Made by a program: the position numbers and the translations under genes
The notes under the pieces: model-generated
The model's input: the letters and a program-made list of their open reading frames with translations, nothing else
Database searches by the model: none
What the model was told of the DNA's origin: nothing
Shown: piece after piece, positions 44,480 to 55,679 of the stretch
Layout: each line of letters begins with the position of its first letter
Numbering within the stretch: the first letter of the stretch is position 1
Origin: Callorhinus ursinus
Lineage: Eukaryota; Chordata; Mammalia; Carnivora; Otariidae
Length of the DNA: 64,000 bases
NCBI RefSeq assembly: GCF_003265705.1
Contig: NW_020313045.1
Location: 1,516,805 to 1,580,804 of the forward strand
Direction of reading: 5' to 3'

Positions 44480-45220
44480 TGCTTCCTACTGCCGTACAGC
44501 GAAGGGGAATTTCTTCCAAGGAGAAACAGACTTTAGATGCTGGTGTAACCAATGTTTGCTAGAAGGAGTATTGAATGTTGAGACAAAGATGCTTTCCGTA
44601 GGTGGTCTCCCAGTCTGCTTCTCTTTCTCTCCCTCATCTAGAGAGTAACTCTGTAAACAAGCCATCATCATCACCATCATCAAAAAAAAAAGACCTTAAA
44701 AAACCAGTAGGTGATCGACAATGTGTTGCTTAGCCCAAGGTCACCTTGGATTTTCATCATGACTGCCATGTTTTTCTTCTCATTAAAATATTTGACAAGA
44801 ATTCTTTGCATGGATGAGCAGCTCCAAGCACCCCAACTGCACACTGTTCTCACAAAGATGTTGTACTGTCATTGTGAATAATTGTGCTGCCAAATGAAAA
44901 TCAATAGCTGTGTTACACACACATTAACAACAAAATCTGCTGTTTGTATAGGTACAATGCTGAAGGTAATGCATGATTTCTTGATGAAATAACATGTATT
45001 TTCTCCCCTTTAGGTTACTTACAAGTGGCCTAAAAAGTAGGGTTTACATCTTTATTTATTTCTGGTTCCCTACTGCACCCGGCAAAGAGGTTTTGATCAC
45101 AGCTGATGGTTGAAAATGTTCATTGGATTGGACAGCGGTGTTGGAATTGCAAGAATGCAAATCTACTAAGTCTAAGAAGTTGTATACAAGAGGAAGTCAA
45201 GTATAGTTGTGAGTGTTACA
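44480..45220. other. Unassigned sequence; 44.75-45.01 kb conserved-looking
   Basis: A (CAT)n-like patch and A10 lie at about 44660-44692. 44.75-45.01 kb is AT-rich and free of repeats. No gene recognised. Confidence 0.3.
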
Positions 45221-45222
45221 GG

Positions 45223-45300
45223 TAGGATGACCAATTGTCCAGGTTTGCTGGGGACTGGAGGGGTACCCAGGACACGGGACTACCAGGGCCAAAACTGAAA
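45223..45300 (+). mobile_element. Short MITE-like DNA transposon relic
   Basis: TAGGATGACCAATTGTCCAG, TTTGCTGGGGACTGGAGGGG and CAGGACACGGGACTACCAGG match the GGTGACCAACTxGTCCC-type nonautonomous element common in mammals. A related relic lies at 47.43 kb. Confidence 0.55.
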
Positions 45301-45498
45301 AGTCATGAGCTCGGACACCAGACAACCTAGATTGGAATCCTGGTTCCACTACTTATCAACTGTATGACTCAGTTTTTAATTTGTAAAAGGTGAATAACAA
45401 CACATTTATTCCAATGGGCTTTGGAAATAAGCATGTTAATATGTATAAAGTACTTTGGACCATCTTGGATCACGGCACATGCTCAGTCAATGTCGACA
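45301..45498 (+). mobile_element. MIR SINE
   Basis: CTCGGACACCAGACAACCTA, ATTGGAATCCTGGTTCCACT, ACTTATCAACTGTATGACTC, GTAAAAGGTGAATAACAAC, and a decayed 3' end GGCACATGCTCAGTCAATG. Confidence 0.75.
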
Positions 45499-45616
45499 AA
45501 TAGTAAATTATTATAACGATGGCTAACTATAGCGTCTCCTACCAGAGCCCAGAAGATGCTTCCATGAATATCTTTCTCAGCATTCGTAAGTATTTTTAAA
45601 ATGTTACATGTTGTAA

Positions 45617-45837
45617 GGGAGCCTGGGTGGCTCCGTCGGTTAAGGGTCTGAGTCTTGGTATTGGCTCTGGTCATGATCTCGAGATCATGGGATCAAGCCC
45701 CAAGTGGGGCTCTGCGCTCAGTGTGGAGTCTGCTTCAGATTCCCTCTCTCTCTCTCTCCCCCTCTGTCTCTGTCCCTCCCCCCTGCTTGTGTGTGCACGC
45801 TCCCTCTTTCTCAGATAAATAAAATCTTAAAAAAAAA
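45617..45837 (+). mobile_element. Can-SINE, older subfamily, with TSD
   Basis: Head GGGAGCCTGGGTGGCTCCG; body GTGGAGTCTGCTTCAGATTC, a CT-rich (CTCT)n stretch, then GATAAATAAAATCTTAAAAA. TSD TTACATGTTGTAA (45604-45616) and TTGCATGTTGTAA (45838-45850), one mismatch. The body differs from the younger CGGGAAGCCTGC copies. Confidence 0.95.
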
Positions 45838-45850
45838 TTGCATGTTGTAA

Positions 45851-46082
45851 AACATAAACAGTAGAGCGTTTGTTTCAAAACAATGTTATTTTGAAACAGA
45901 ACAAACTGACTTTTGCAGATATTGGCAAATAACGAGTCAAACTGGAAATCCCTTTGTATAATCACAGGATGTTATAATGTGACACAGACTGAAAAATTTG
46001 CAGATATGGGAAAAAGTGTCTTGAGATGAACTATGTGATTCTACGTTTTAGACAGCTGTTGTCCTATCTGACTCTCCCCTTC

Positions 46083-46125
<43 letters not shown>

Positions 46126-46980
46126 CAACAGGATAACACAATATTGGTTGTTTTTGTACCACACACTTAAGGATTCCCCAAAATCATCCAGGGGAAAAGA
46201 AAAGGAAGGGCAGAAAGTGCTGGAAAAGCCTCTTCTACCTAAATAAATGCCACGGTAGCTCTGAACTCTTTGTTTTACCCCCTCTCTTGATGGAAATGTT
46301 CCTCATCCCTAATTCCATGGACAAGCTTAAATCAACGTGTAAATACTTTGCCATCACTAGGACCCGATTTCTTCATCGAAGTAACCAGAAGTCTTCAGTC
46401 CGCATGTGAAAGAACACAGAGGCCTTATCATCTTTACACAGAAACCAGGGCAGGTGCTGAAAGCTAAACCATGAAGGCATAATCGGGGTCTGTAAAGCGA
46501 GGCTTACCAGCTCCTGGAGCCAGTGGTCCCATGAGCCTCTGTGGCCCACTGACTGTTAGCCTGGACTAGCTTTTAACTGGGTCTCAGCTATGTGAGCTCA
46601 GATCATTGGGATGAAAAGAAGACATGGTCAATAATCTGGGTGTTTTGTCACTGCTGTCAAGTATGTGGGTGTTGGGGAATGTCTGTGTGGCTGAGCTCTG
46701 ACCTGTTATACAGGCTTGAATCCTTTTTCTTTCTCCTTAGACCCTAAGATCCACTCAGAATGAGTTACACTGAGAATTGTAAGGTAACGGTACTATTTCC
46801 ACTCGAGGGCAAAAGATGAAGGGAAAGCAAAGACCAGTGCTGGATGCTTAGGGAGTTGTCTAAAGAGACGATGACCTAAACCTTTAAATTCTTTAAACTA
46901 TGCAAATAAAGGTGATCGCAATCTTGCTAATGGAATCCTGAGAGGACTACAATAAAGGGATACCATCCAAGGTTGCGTGG
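45851..46980. other. Unassigned sequence with an (AC)n microsatellite
   Basis: Apart from the array at 46086-46123, nothing is recognised in this 1.1 kb. Confidence 0.4.
46086..46123. repeat. (CA)19 dinucleotide microsatellite
   Basis: Uninterrupted CA array. Confidence 0.97.
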
Positions 46981-46990
46981 CATAGACGAG

Positions 46991-47171
46991 AGTGTTGGTT
47001 CTCAAACCTGGCTGCACGTTAGAATAACCCGGGAGGCTTTAAAAAAGTCCCATTGTCTAGGCCACATCCCAGACCAACTAAATGAGAACCTCTGGAGATG
47101 GCGTCCAGGCCTCAGTAACAGTAAAGTTCCCCAGAAGACTCCCGAGTACAACCAAGTTTGAGAACCCACTG
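46991..47171 (+). mobile_element. MER20/MER5-type hAT MITE
   Basis: Imperfect inverted ends GTTGGTTCTCAAACC and TTTGAGAACCCACTGGC. Interior: GGCTGCACGTTAGAATAACC, AACTAAATGAGAACCTCTGG AGATGG. Full length, nonautonomous. Confidence 0.8.
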
Positions 47172-47172
47172 G

Positions 47173-47424
47173 CACAAAGTGATGCTTTTCAGATCGTTGA
47201 GAGCGCAAACACAGCACCTGGAGATCTTTCTGGAATGCCGATTCTAACTCGGGGGTAAAGTCTGTGCTTGGGTCTCAGATACTGCGTCTCTGACTGGCTC
47301 CCAAGTGGGGCTGATGCTGCTTGTCCAGGGACCTCACTTTGAGTAGTGAGAGCATAGCGTATAGAGAAGAAAACTTGAAGGGAGGAAATCTCTGAATATT
47401 TGCTCTGGCATTTTTTAGCTGTCT
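47173..47424. other. Unassigned sequence
   Basis: CTGGAGATCTTTCTGGAATG near 47218 suggests another decayed hAT MITE but is too short to call. Confidence 0.3.
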
Positions 47425-47510
47425 GATAATCAACTGTCCCACTTTTCTAGGACTCTCCCATTTTGGCATTTGAAAGTCCCATGTCCTGGCCAAACTGGGA
47501 CCCTACGTGT
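47425..47510 (+). mobile_element. Short MITE-like relic
   Basis: AATCAACTGTCCCACTTTTC, GAAAGTCCCATGTCCTGGCC and AAACTGGGACCCTACGTG resemble the family at 45.22 kb. Confidence 0.5.
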
Positions 47511-47654
47511 GATCATGAGAAGTCAGATAAAGCCTCTGAGCCCGGTAAGGTCAGTGTGAGAAATAATGTGTGTGCAGATGTCTGCTAATGTAACCCTGTA
47601 CAGAGGAGCGGTCCAAAAAGTATTTGATAGTTGAAAGATAAGACAATAGTTAGC

Positions 47655-48620
47655 AAATTAAAATGAAGGTGAGCTGAGCACCTGGGTGGCTCAGTCGTTA
47701 AGCGTCTGCCTTTAAGCTCAGGTCATGGTCCCAGGGTCCTGGGATCGAGCTCCACATCGGGCTCCCTGCTCCGCGGGAAGCCTGCTTCTCCCTCTCCCAC
47801 TCCCCCTGCTTGTGCTCCCTCTCTCGCTGTGTCTCTCTCTGTCACATAAATAAATAAAATATATTTTTTTTAAATTAAATTAAAAAATGAAGGTGAGCTA
47901 CCACTTCATACTCACCAGAATGGCTAATCTGAAAATGCCAATGGTATCCAGGATGTGGAGAAGTGTGACTCTCATGCACTGTGGATAGGGGTCAAGTTGG
48001 TAGAACCTCGTAGAAAAAACCTGTAGCAGTGTTAACTCACTCCAAGCCTATGTGCCCACTATGGCCCAGACCTTTCCATCCTAGGTACATACCCAAGAGA
48101 AATGCATTAAATTTTGCCAAAAGATAAACATAGCAGCTTTACTTACAATAGTAAGAAGTTAGAAACAACTCAAAGGTCTGTCAGTTCACTGGCTACAGAA
48201 ATTGTAGTATAGTCATAAAATGGAACATAGCAATAAAGGTCAATGAACTATTGTTATGCAGAGCAACGCTGATGAATCTCACAAACTTCATATGAGCAAA
48301 AGATGTTAGATACAGAAGAGGTCCCGTAGAATTTCATTTATATAAGTTAATAAGGAATTTCATATAACTATACAAAAATTTATAAGAATTTCATTTAAAT
48401 AAAATTAAAAAAAAAACCAGCCCAACGTACTCTATAATATAAGAAGTCATAATAGTGGTTTCTACTGGAAAGGTCTCTGAGGTTCTGGCAATGTCTTATG
48501 TGCTCCAGGTATTGGTTATATCAGGGTGTTCACGTTGGGAAAATTCATCTAACGGTATAATATGATCTGTGCACACTTCTGTATAAATAATATCCCGGAA
48601 TACAAAGTTTTAAAAAGACC
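47655..48620 (+). mobile_element. L1 3' end, split by a SINE
   Basis: Sense L1 from AAATTAAAATGAAGGTGAGC, resuming after the SINE with ACCACTTCATACTCACCAGA ATGGC, through AATGAACTATTGTTATGCAG, CTGATGAATCTCACAAACTT, and a 3' UTR with ATATCAGGGTGTTCACG and CACACTTCTGTATAAATAAT. Frames are broken. It belongs to an older L1 group than the 61.4 kb copy. Confidence 0.82.
47676..47884 (+). mobile_element. Can-SINE with perfect TSD, nested in L1
   Basis: Head GAGCACCTGGGTGGCTCAGT, body CGGGAAGCCTGCTTCTCCC, tail CATAAATAAATAAAATATAT. TSD AAATGAAGGTGAGCT at 47661-47675 and 47885-47899 is identical, so the insertion is comparatively young. Confidence 0.96.
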
Positions 48621-49634
48621 AAAAGGTAGAAAAACAAACATAGGGGATTTATTAGCCTTAACATACGATACTAGCTGGAAGCTTCGATGGATCCCAAAAG
48701 ATTTTCGACAAATTGCAAATGAGATGCCTTAATGGTTTCTAAGAGACGGGGAATACGAAGTATTTAAATAGACGTCTTTCTCCTCTGAATGGTCTCCACG
48801 GCTTTCCATCCCAAACATGCAGTGGACAGAACTATCTGCAAGTCTCACTGCTCTGTCCTGCACTTCTAACTAGGCGTTCCACACAGGGGGCCTTCTTTTC
48901 TCGTCTCTGCGAAGAAAGCCCAAACCTTAGCCAGCATGGGGTGAGCTTCCTAGGGGACTGCATACACTTCTCTTTAAAGCACCTGTCATATAATCTGCTT
49001 CCCATCGGGCCCCCATCCCTCTGACGCTCCAATCCATTCGCTGCTGAGAATCACCATAGGCACTCTTAATCTACTTCCTCGGACTTATCTTTTAGGCCCC
49101 ATCGGCCAGTTCTTATGATCCAATGACATAAGATACGCTCAGCAAGCTGAGTGACAATACCTCCAGCTCACCATGTTAAAATGGAATTATCGGGCTGAAA
49201 TCAGAAGCCATGTAAATCTTCAACAAGCTGTCTTTATGGATGTTGATTCAGGAGACCATGCTTTTCCCAGAGATCCGGGGTATTCCTGACAGATGTTCTG
49301 TTGGAATGAAGGAGGCCTCTTCGGAGAGTCATTGACAATACCAAATACGGCTGAAACATCAAGAATCTGCAGATCTCTTGGTCCTGTTTCTTTGGAAGCC
49401 CCGGGAGAGACTCATGGACCAAAAGTGCATCGGAGGTGCATCTTATTTTTCAGAGAAGAGCAAGACAGCTCCCTTGGAGTGTCTTGTGAGCTTTAAAATG
49501 TATTTGCTTTCTACCTGCTGAACGGAAATGTAGTCATCGTCAGAGCAATAAGAACCAGAGAGATTCTATGTTCAACATAGCAGCCGCCGCAGCCCGGCAG
49601 AAAGTAAGACACATCCGTTCTCGAACCCACTCTC
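48621..49634. other. Unassigned sequence, about 1 kb
   Basis: No repeat, RNA or exon recognised. Confidence 0.4.
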
Positions 49635-49636
49635 CA

Positions 49637-50214
49637 AACCTGTCAAAATGGCTCCCGCTTCCCTCAGAGTAAAATCCCAAGTCTTCCCTGCATTCCCAGG
49701 CCCTTCCTGATCTCCTCTCTTACCTTGCCCACGCCATATGTCACCATTCTTGCCCTCTCTCTCTCGCTGTCTCCAGCCACCTTGGTCTGGTTGCTGCTTC
49801 TGAGAAACTCCAGGCATACTCCTACCTTGGGGTTCTGCGCTGCCTGCCCCTCCTTCGTGGAATACCCCCACTCCACCATATCCTATTGGCTAACTCACTG
49901 AACACCTTCAAATCTGGGCTTACACGTCACCTCTTCAGTGAGTTCAACCCTAACTATCCAGTACCCCTCCCCCACACACACACACCGCTGCTCTTCTAAT
50001 TCCCTTCACCCTGATCTACGTTCTTTTCTCCACACTGTTTCTACCTAACTTCCATAGGACTATTTCGTTCTTCTGTTTATTGCCTTTTTCTGTGCTAGAT
50101 TATCAGGTCCACAAGGTCAAGGATTTTGTTCTGTTTTGTTCACCGATACATCCCACCAAACTAATACAGTCTGGCGCACACAGGTGCTCAACAAATAATC
50201 ATTGAATGGTGAAT
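49637..50214 (+). mobile_element. L2 LINE 3' end
   Basis: AAAATGGCTCCCGCTTCCCT, CAGAGTAAAATCCCAAGTC, TTCTTGCCCTCTCTCTCTC, CTGGGCTTACACGTCACCTC, TTATCAGGTCCACAAGGTCA AGG, and a terminal ACAGGTGCTCAACAAATAAT CATTGAATGG. About 580 bp of a canonical L2 end. Confidence 0.87.
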
Positions 50215-50435
50215 GGCTATAATTTATTGGGTGCTTAGTACGTGCTCTCCTTGTGCTGAACACTTTACGTGTATACAGGTGACAATCCACGAGAAAGGAA
50301 TATTACTAGCCACATTTACAAGTGAAATTGAAGCAGAGAGAGGTGGATTAACCTGACTGGGTCACACAGCGAGTAAATAATGAAGCCAAGATTCAAACCC
50401 AAGCACTCAGTCCTAGAACACTAGTTCTTAACCAC
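50215..50435 (-). mobile_element. MIR SINE, antisense
   Basis: AATTTATTGGGTGCTTAGTA, CACTTTACGTGTATACAG, AAATTGAAGCAGAGAGAGG, GTCACACAGCGAGTAAATA, GATTCAAACCCAAGC. It directly abuts the L2 end. Confidence 0.83.
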
Positions 50436-50439
50436 ACCA

Positions 50440-50780
50440 ACTACGTGGAAACAAGCGATGCCAAGACGAGGATATGCTCTCAGCAGGCAAATCTTGCCTG
50501 TGGTAGCTATCAACCTGTTGCTCCTACATTCATTCTTTTCTGGGTAAGTGTACCCCAGCTTTCCCTTAGAGAATCATTCCTTCTTCCACTTTGGGTCTGT
50601 GGGACGCCATTCCTGAGCAGCGGGGAGGCACGTGACGGGAGAAAGCCAATCAGCGCATGGCGTTCCTCGGGTCCCGGTGATTGGCTCAGGGATGGTCAGG
50701 TGACCCGATCGGCGCTTTGAATGCCGGGCCGCGGCGGCTTCGGTCCTGCAGGACAGGGAGGCGCACCGAGGAAGTGGAGT
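50440..50780 (+). mobile_element. Interspersed repeat family A, 5' part, with an embedded CpG-dense islet
   Basis: TGATTGGCTCAGGGATGGTC AGGTGACCCGATC and AAGCCAATCAG correspond to the CCACAGTG...TTGGTTCAG...GGGCCAATGAG part of the family at 3.05 kb. The alignment is by eye. The GC-rich segment downstream of 50720 may lie outside the element. Confidence 0.4.
50605..50768 (+). promoter_or_regulatory. CpG-dense islet with CCAAT boxes and E-box; candidate promoter or enhancer
   Basis: I count 18 CpGs in 164 bp (50605-50768), far above the rest of the window. Motifs: CACGTGAC E-box at 50629-50636, CCAATCA at 50646-50652, inverted CCAAT (ATTGG) at 50680-50684, then GCCGGGCCGCGGCGGC. Paired CCAAT boxes about 34 bp apart followed by a GC-rich segment resemble a TATA-less promoter, but it is shorter than a formal CpG island and no transcript is visible. 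Confidence 0.4.
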
Positions 50781-50939
50781 CAGTGAACCCTGGGAGAGGC
50801 CCTGGGGCTGCCTAGGAGGTTTGTTTGAAGCCTTGAGATGCGCTTTTCCTCTATCCCAGCATCCTCTCTGGGTTATGGCCTCTGCCTGTGGTGGTTCAGT
50901 GGGCAGGAGAACACATCCCCTTCCTTTGATTTGCTCTTA

Positions 50940-51043
50940 TTTTCCCTTTCTCCCTCTCTTTTTGCTCTTTCCTTCTCTCTTTCCTTTCTTCCAACCTCCC
51001 TCTCTCTTCTTTCTTTCTCTCCCTTCCTTCCCCCTTCCTTCCC
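50940..51043 (+). repeat. Polypyrimidine (CT-rich) tract
   Basis: About 100 bp almost entirely C and T on the + strand; low complexity, triplex-prone. Frames through it are S/F/L- or E/K/R-rich and not genes. Confidence 0.9.
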
Positions 51044-51047
51044 TAAT

Positions 51048-51275
51048 ATTAACTGAGTGGTTACTATGTGCCAGAAACCATCCTGCATTTAAACACTTCA
51101 GCCCATTTTATTTTCGCAACAGCCATCATAGTTAGGAATGTTGAATATTCCCGTTCTGAAGACGAAGGTGCAGGCTAGGAAATTTGCACAGGGTCACCAG
51201 GTTGGTAAGGGACAGAGTCGGGTTCCAAACCCAGGCATTCTGACTCCAGCCAAGGCACTCTTCATTGCTAGGGTA
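51048..51275 (-). mobile_element. MIR SINE, antisense
   Basis: TGAGTGGTTACTATGTGCCA, CAGGCTAGGAAATTTGCACA, GGGTCACCAGGTTGGTAAGG, GGTTCCAAACCCAGGC, TTCTGACTCCAGCC. Confidence 0.83.
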
Positions 51276-51374
51276 CTCTGCCTCCCTTGTGGAGCAGAGG
51301 GTTGTGTGTGGGGCAGGCCAGAGCTGATAGAAGGGTGGCTCTGAAGTCAGCCCAGCCTGAATGCCAGTAGCAGT

Positions 51375-51620
51375 GTAAGGGGCAGACCAGAGCAGTGATG
51401 AAGAACAAAGCTGTGATTGCAGGCCAATTCTGGTTTGAGTTCTGCCTCTTCCGTAAATACTAGTCGTGTGAACTTGGCCCGTTGATTAACCTCTCTGAGC
51501 TCTTGGATTCTCACTGGTGATGAGCAGTGAAGAAGATCACACTATCACAATCATGTTGCCTGGTTTAACTGGAAAAAAAAAAATGGATACAAAGTGTTGC
51601 TCCATCATTTGGTACATAAG
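51375..51620 (+). mobile_element. MIR SINE
   Basis: TTCTGGTTTGAGTTCTGCCT, GTCGTGTGAACTTGGCCCG, TTAACCTCTCTGAGCTCTTG, then a decayed 3' half that may end near 51620. Two MIRs in opposite orientation lie within 600 bp. Confidence 0.65.
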
Positions 51621-54495
51621 CGAAAGCTACTATGATAATAACAGATTATAGATAATCACTAGTAATAGTCTTCTTATTGGTGACCCTTCACATCCTCAGT
51701 CCCAGCAGTGGTTGTCCTGAAGACAGAGAGCAAATGTGTTTTCGCCCTCGTGACTTGAGCTGACAGCCCCCTTTCTAGCTTCACTCTTGGAACTGAAGAC
51801 TACTTACACGCTGCTGAAAAAAATACATTTAAACAATGCCAATTAAATTTTGTCAGCCTTCGGAAGGAAAACATGAGGTGCAACATTCAGGATGTGACTG
51901 TGTTTAAAGAGATGTTCTCCAAAATACAGACGTTCCCCAATGAGGGGCAAATTAGCCTGAGTCCTTCCCAGGTGATACCAAGCAGACAGTGCTTTCAGAA
52001 TGAGTGATCTGGCCCCGAAAGCGCTGGGACGGTGCCACAGAGGGTGAACCTTCGCGAGCAGGGGCAGAGCCTACAAATAGGAAACATCACCCAGATCTTG
52101 GATCAGCGCAGCTGTGGAAAATGACATTTTAAGAAACGTTTTCTCCAAATGGAGGCACTTTTAGCATAAACCCTTTCTTTTCTGTCCTGAGAGAAACGGA
52201 ATGTTTTGGCTAGGCACAAACCACACGGCAGTTATTTTCCAAACACGCATGTTTTCCGCGTGTCAGTTTCCCTGCACGTTGTAGATCATTTTCAAGACTC
52301 CTTGGGGAGAAGAGCTCTGAAAAACATGATCCTCTTCGACTTGAGCGAGCAGAAGTCATGATACCTGGTTCCCATTTGGGGGTGCTCAGCTCCCCGCCAT
52401 CTCTTTCCCCCCTTCCCATAACTCTTCCGGTGTATTTAGGCTTCCGGGAGAGCAGGACTTCGGTGCCTCAGCGCTGCCCAGAAGAGACTGGACGTCAAAG
52501 CGCTTTGCCAGTTTCCGCTTTTCCTTATAGTGTTCCTTTCCCCTTCCACTTTTACTTAAAAAAGAAAAAAAGAAAATCCTGACTTAAGAAACCTTGATCT
52601 GTTTTGAACTGACTGGCCCCAGCTATTCCTTCCTGTGCTCCCCGAGACGGAGGGAGGCGTGGTGGCAAGAGGGCCTAGAAGATTCCAGGAGAAGGGAAGG
52701 CGGGGAGGTGCCAAGAGAGGGCAAGGGCGAATGGGGCCCGCTCTGCGGGGAACATTCAATAACTCTCTTACCTTTTATGCTGTAGGACAGGAGCTCATTT
52801 GCTCAATTTGGGGTGACAGCAGCTGGTTTTGTTACCGCATAGCTGGAGTCTTAAGTAAGTGCCCCTCTTGGAGGCTGAAGGCAGTGTTCGTTATCTTAGC
52901 CGTGGGAGGGCATGGAAATCGGAGGCGGTTTGGCAACGCAGCATAAATCCACTGTTTGTGAGCGGCCGACCCAGCCGGGGAGGAAGGAATGCACAGTTTC
53001 CCTTTGACGGTGTGATTTCCTGCTTCTCCTCCGAGAGGTTGTCTGGACTCCATGCAGAAGCACAATCTGCATCAATTACTTGAAAGGAAACCAACCCAAT
53101 TCCTGAAGGTTTGGCAGCAGAAATAGTCATTGTTGAGAAAGGGGAAGAAAGAAAAAAAAAAAAAAAGACTAATGAACTCCCCCCTCTTCGGTACTTTCAA
53201 AGGCCTCTTGTGATGGTGGCTGCCTCTTTTTTTTCTTTTTTTCTTTTTTTAACAGAGTTCTTAGGGACGCTCATTAGCCCCTCAATAAATGCTACTTTAA
53301 GGGCTTGTAACTTTGTCATTAAATCTGCACTCCAAGATGAATTAAGGTTGTCGCAAAGAAATGCCCTCCCCACCCCCGACGAGCCTCTTTACAATTACCA
53401 AAAAGGCAGGAAAATAGATTTGTGCAGGATTTTCAGTACTCGTTTATGGGCCTCCCTGTCAAACAGTGATTAATTCGGGGCCACTTAAGTTTTTCTAACT
53501 TTCATCCATAACGGGCACGTTGACATTTTTATTTGAATCTCTTTACGCCATCCAAAATAATCTCCTTCAGCAACAGAAACTGATGGTTCATTGCCACAGA
53601 GCAGCTGTTACCCCTTCTCAGCCGACAGCCTCTTTCAGGATGGTTCTGAGCTCGGTGCCTGTGGCACTCACGGGCCCTGGTGACAGTGGCACGTCAGGTG
53701 GATTGATTGAATGGCCCCCCTTGTTCCTGACTGGCTGTGTCTGTCTACACTGGTAGCCGGGCCAAACAAAGCCCTTCGCATCTAAATGTAGCATTTTTTT
53801 TTGGCCCCGGGCCCTCACTGTCTTGTTTCCCTATTGTTCCAGGCTCTAAAACAAATACAAGCGAGTCCTACTTTAGCATGACTTATTTTTTTTTTTTTAC
53901 CCAGATCTGCATATTCCATGGGTCAGACTCTGTCCTGGAAATAGAACTTCATGCACAATTAATTTGATTTTCTGGTTAATTGAAGGCTCACCAGAAAAAA
54001 ACTGCTTTGGAAATTCACTGCTTACTGCAGAGTCCTCTGAAAGTGTGTCCAGATGCTCTCAGAGCAGCAGAATCTCGGAACTGAAAGAGAAGTGGGCGTC
54101 TGTGTGCCCAGACCCCTGGGCGGGTGGAAGGCAGGACCGATGGATCCTGGAATTTATGTCTTTGGCACAGCCCTTCCATTTTTGAACACATTTCCAAAAA
54201 TTGTTCTTTAGGTATTTCCTTCTTGTGTTGCCTACCCTGCTTATTAGTGAATTTTTAAAATTGTTTTCTTGATTAGAGGGGAGTCAGCAGGCCTTCAGGA
54301 CCCCACATTGGCCATGGTCCTATGGATATGGAGTTCCTGGGACATAGGTGTGAGCGGGTGACTGCCAGAGGCATGAATCTTCTGTAGACCTCACAGATTC
54401 TCCAAGCTGTTTTCTTATTTCTGTTCCCCTCCAAGCGTGGCCTGAGCGAAACAGTTCCAGATATTTGGGAATTCAGCTAGATGAGGTTCTGTTCA
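51621..54495. other. Longest stretch free of recognised repeats (about 2.9 kb); candidate regulatory/exonic DNA
   Basis: Only homopolymer patches (A near 53153, T near 53884, T/C near 53229) interrupt unique-looking sequence. 52.9-53.6 kb carries CAATTA, ATTAATTCGGGG, CATTAAATCTGC and similar homeodomain-type motifs. The exon-like segment 52786-52854 is within it. No protein family is recognised in any frame. Confidence 0.35.
52786..52854 (+). other. Exon-like segment between strong splice-site matches
   Basis: A pyrimidine-rich tract (CTCTCTTACCTTTTATGC) ends in TGTAG at 52785. After 69 bp comes AA|GTAAGTG with GT at 52855. One of three frames is open across it (starting CAGGAG at 52788). 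No partner exon or protein match is recognised, so it may be chance, a cryptic exon or a lncRNA exon. Confidence 0.25.
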
Positions 54496-54511
54496 TCAAT
54501 TTGGTGTTTTA

Positions 54512-54683
54512 TTTATTTATTTGACAGAGCACAAGTCGGGGGGGGGTGGCAGGCAGAGGGAGGGGGAGAAGCAGGCTCCCTGCTGAGCAGAGAGCTCGAA
54601 GTGGGGCTCCATCCCAGGACCCTGGGATCATGACCTGAGCCGAAGGCAGCCGCTTAACTGACTGAGCCACCCAGGTGCCCCAG
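54512..54683 (-). mobile_element. Can-SINE, antisense, with TSD
   Basis: TTTATTTATTTGACAGAGC tail side to AGCCACCCAGGTGCCCC. TSD TCAATTTGGTGTTTTA (54496-54511) and TCAATTCGGTGTTTTA (54684-54699), one mismatch. Internal G8 near 54537. Confidence 0.95.
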
Positions 54684-54794
54684 TCAATTCGGTGTTTTAG
54701 TGCACCGTGAGACTAGCCCTTGCAGAATGTTGGTATAACTTGAGGCATAAAGAAGAAAGAAAAATGACTAATTTAAGATGATTTACCTACCGTG

Positions 54795-54905
54795 TTTTGA
54801 TCATAAAAGTAATATGTGTTATAATAAGTTCAAACAATACAGAAAAGTAAAGTTGAAGTCCCCCAAAGTCCTGCAGAAATAAGTATTTTACAATAAAAAA
54901 AAAAA
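54795..54905 (+). mobile_element. Fragment of repeat family E
   Basis: ATCATAAAAGTAATATGTGT, AAGTTCAAACAATACAGAAA AGTAAAG; the usual start of this family, cut at an A-run (54895-54908). Confidence 0.45.
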
Positions 54906-54909
54906 AAAG

Positions 54910-55435
54910 CACGTGGCTGAGGCCCATGTAGAGGTGGTATGGCTCTGAATGGAGTTGTTTAGGCTGTCCGCCCTGCCACCTGCTTCTTCTGACTTCCAAG
55001 CCTTGATAGAAACGCCAATCAGCCTTCCAGTTCCTCTGGAAGACCCCACCAAGAACAGTGTTATTCAGGGACATCTAAGGAGAACGATGGCCATATGCTC
55101 TCCAGGTCCCAGAGTTCTATCTTTGGATCCAGTCAGTGGGACCCCAGAAATTCTGCTCCTTTGTGCTGTATGAATTTAGCCCAAGGTGAGGAGATACATA
55201 GCACACGTGGTTGATCCTCTGCCGTCTTCTTTGTCCAGCCTAGATATGACCTTGAATCCTTCTCACAATGGGGTCCTTCGAACCTGCCACCAAGTAACTG
55301 GAATGCGCACTAGATAGGCACCCATTTGCCCTGCTTTTTTGCTCTAGTGCTGGGAATTTTGTAACCGCATTTGCTCTCATGTTGACATTGAACTTCTTTC
55401 TGTTCTCATTGACCCCTTTTGAAGAGCTCTGAGTG
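54910..55435. other. Unassigned sequence
   Basis: Nothing recognised. Confidence 0.4.
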
Positions 55436-55450
55436 TTCAGGTTTATTTTA

Positions 55451-55666
55451 TTTAAAGATTTTATTTATTTATTTGAGAAGGAGGGTGCGAGTGGTGGTGG
55501 TGGGAGGGAAGAAGAGAAGGGGAAGGAGAGGAAGAGGGGGGGAATCTGGCAGATTTGAGCTGAGTGTGGAGCCCGATATGGGGCTGGATCTCACGACCCT
55601 GAGATCGTGACCTGAGCCAAAGCCCAGAGTCGGACGCTTAACTGACTGAGCCACCCAGGCGCCCCA
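55451..55666 (-). mobile_element. Can-SINE, antisense
   Basis: TTTAAAGATTTTATTTATTT tail side, purine-rich body with GTGGTGGTGGTGGG, TCACGACCCTGAGATCGTG, and CTGAGCCACCCAGGCGCCCC end. Flanks GTTTATTTTA (55441) and GTTTATTTTTAA (55671) are a likely TSD. Of the older AGTGTGGAGCCCGA body type. Confidence 0.93.
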
Positions 55667-55679
55667 TAAAGTTTATTTT

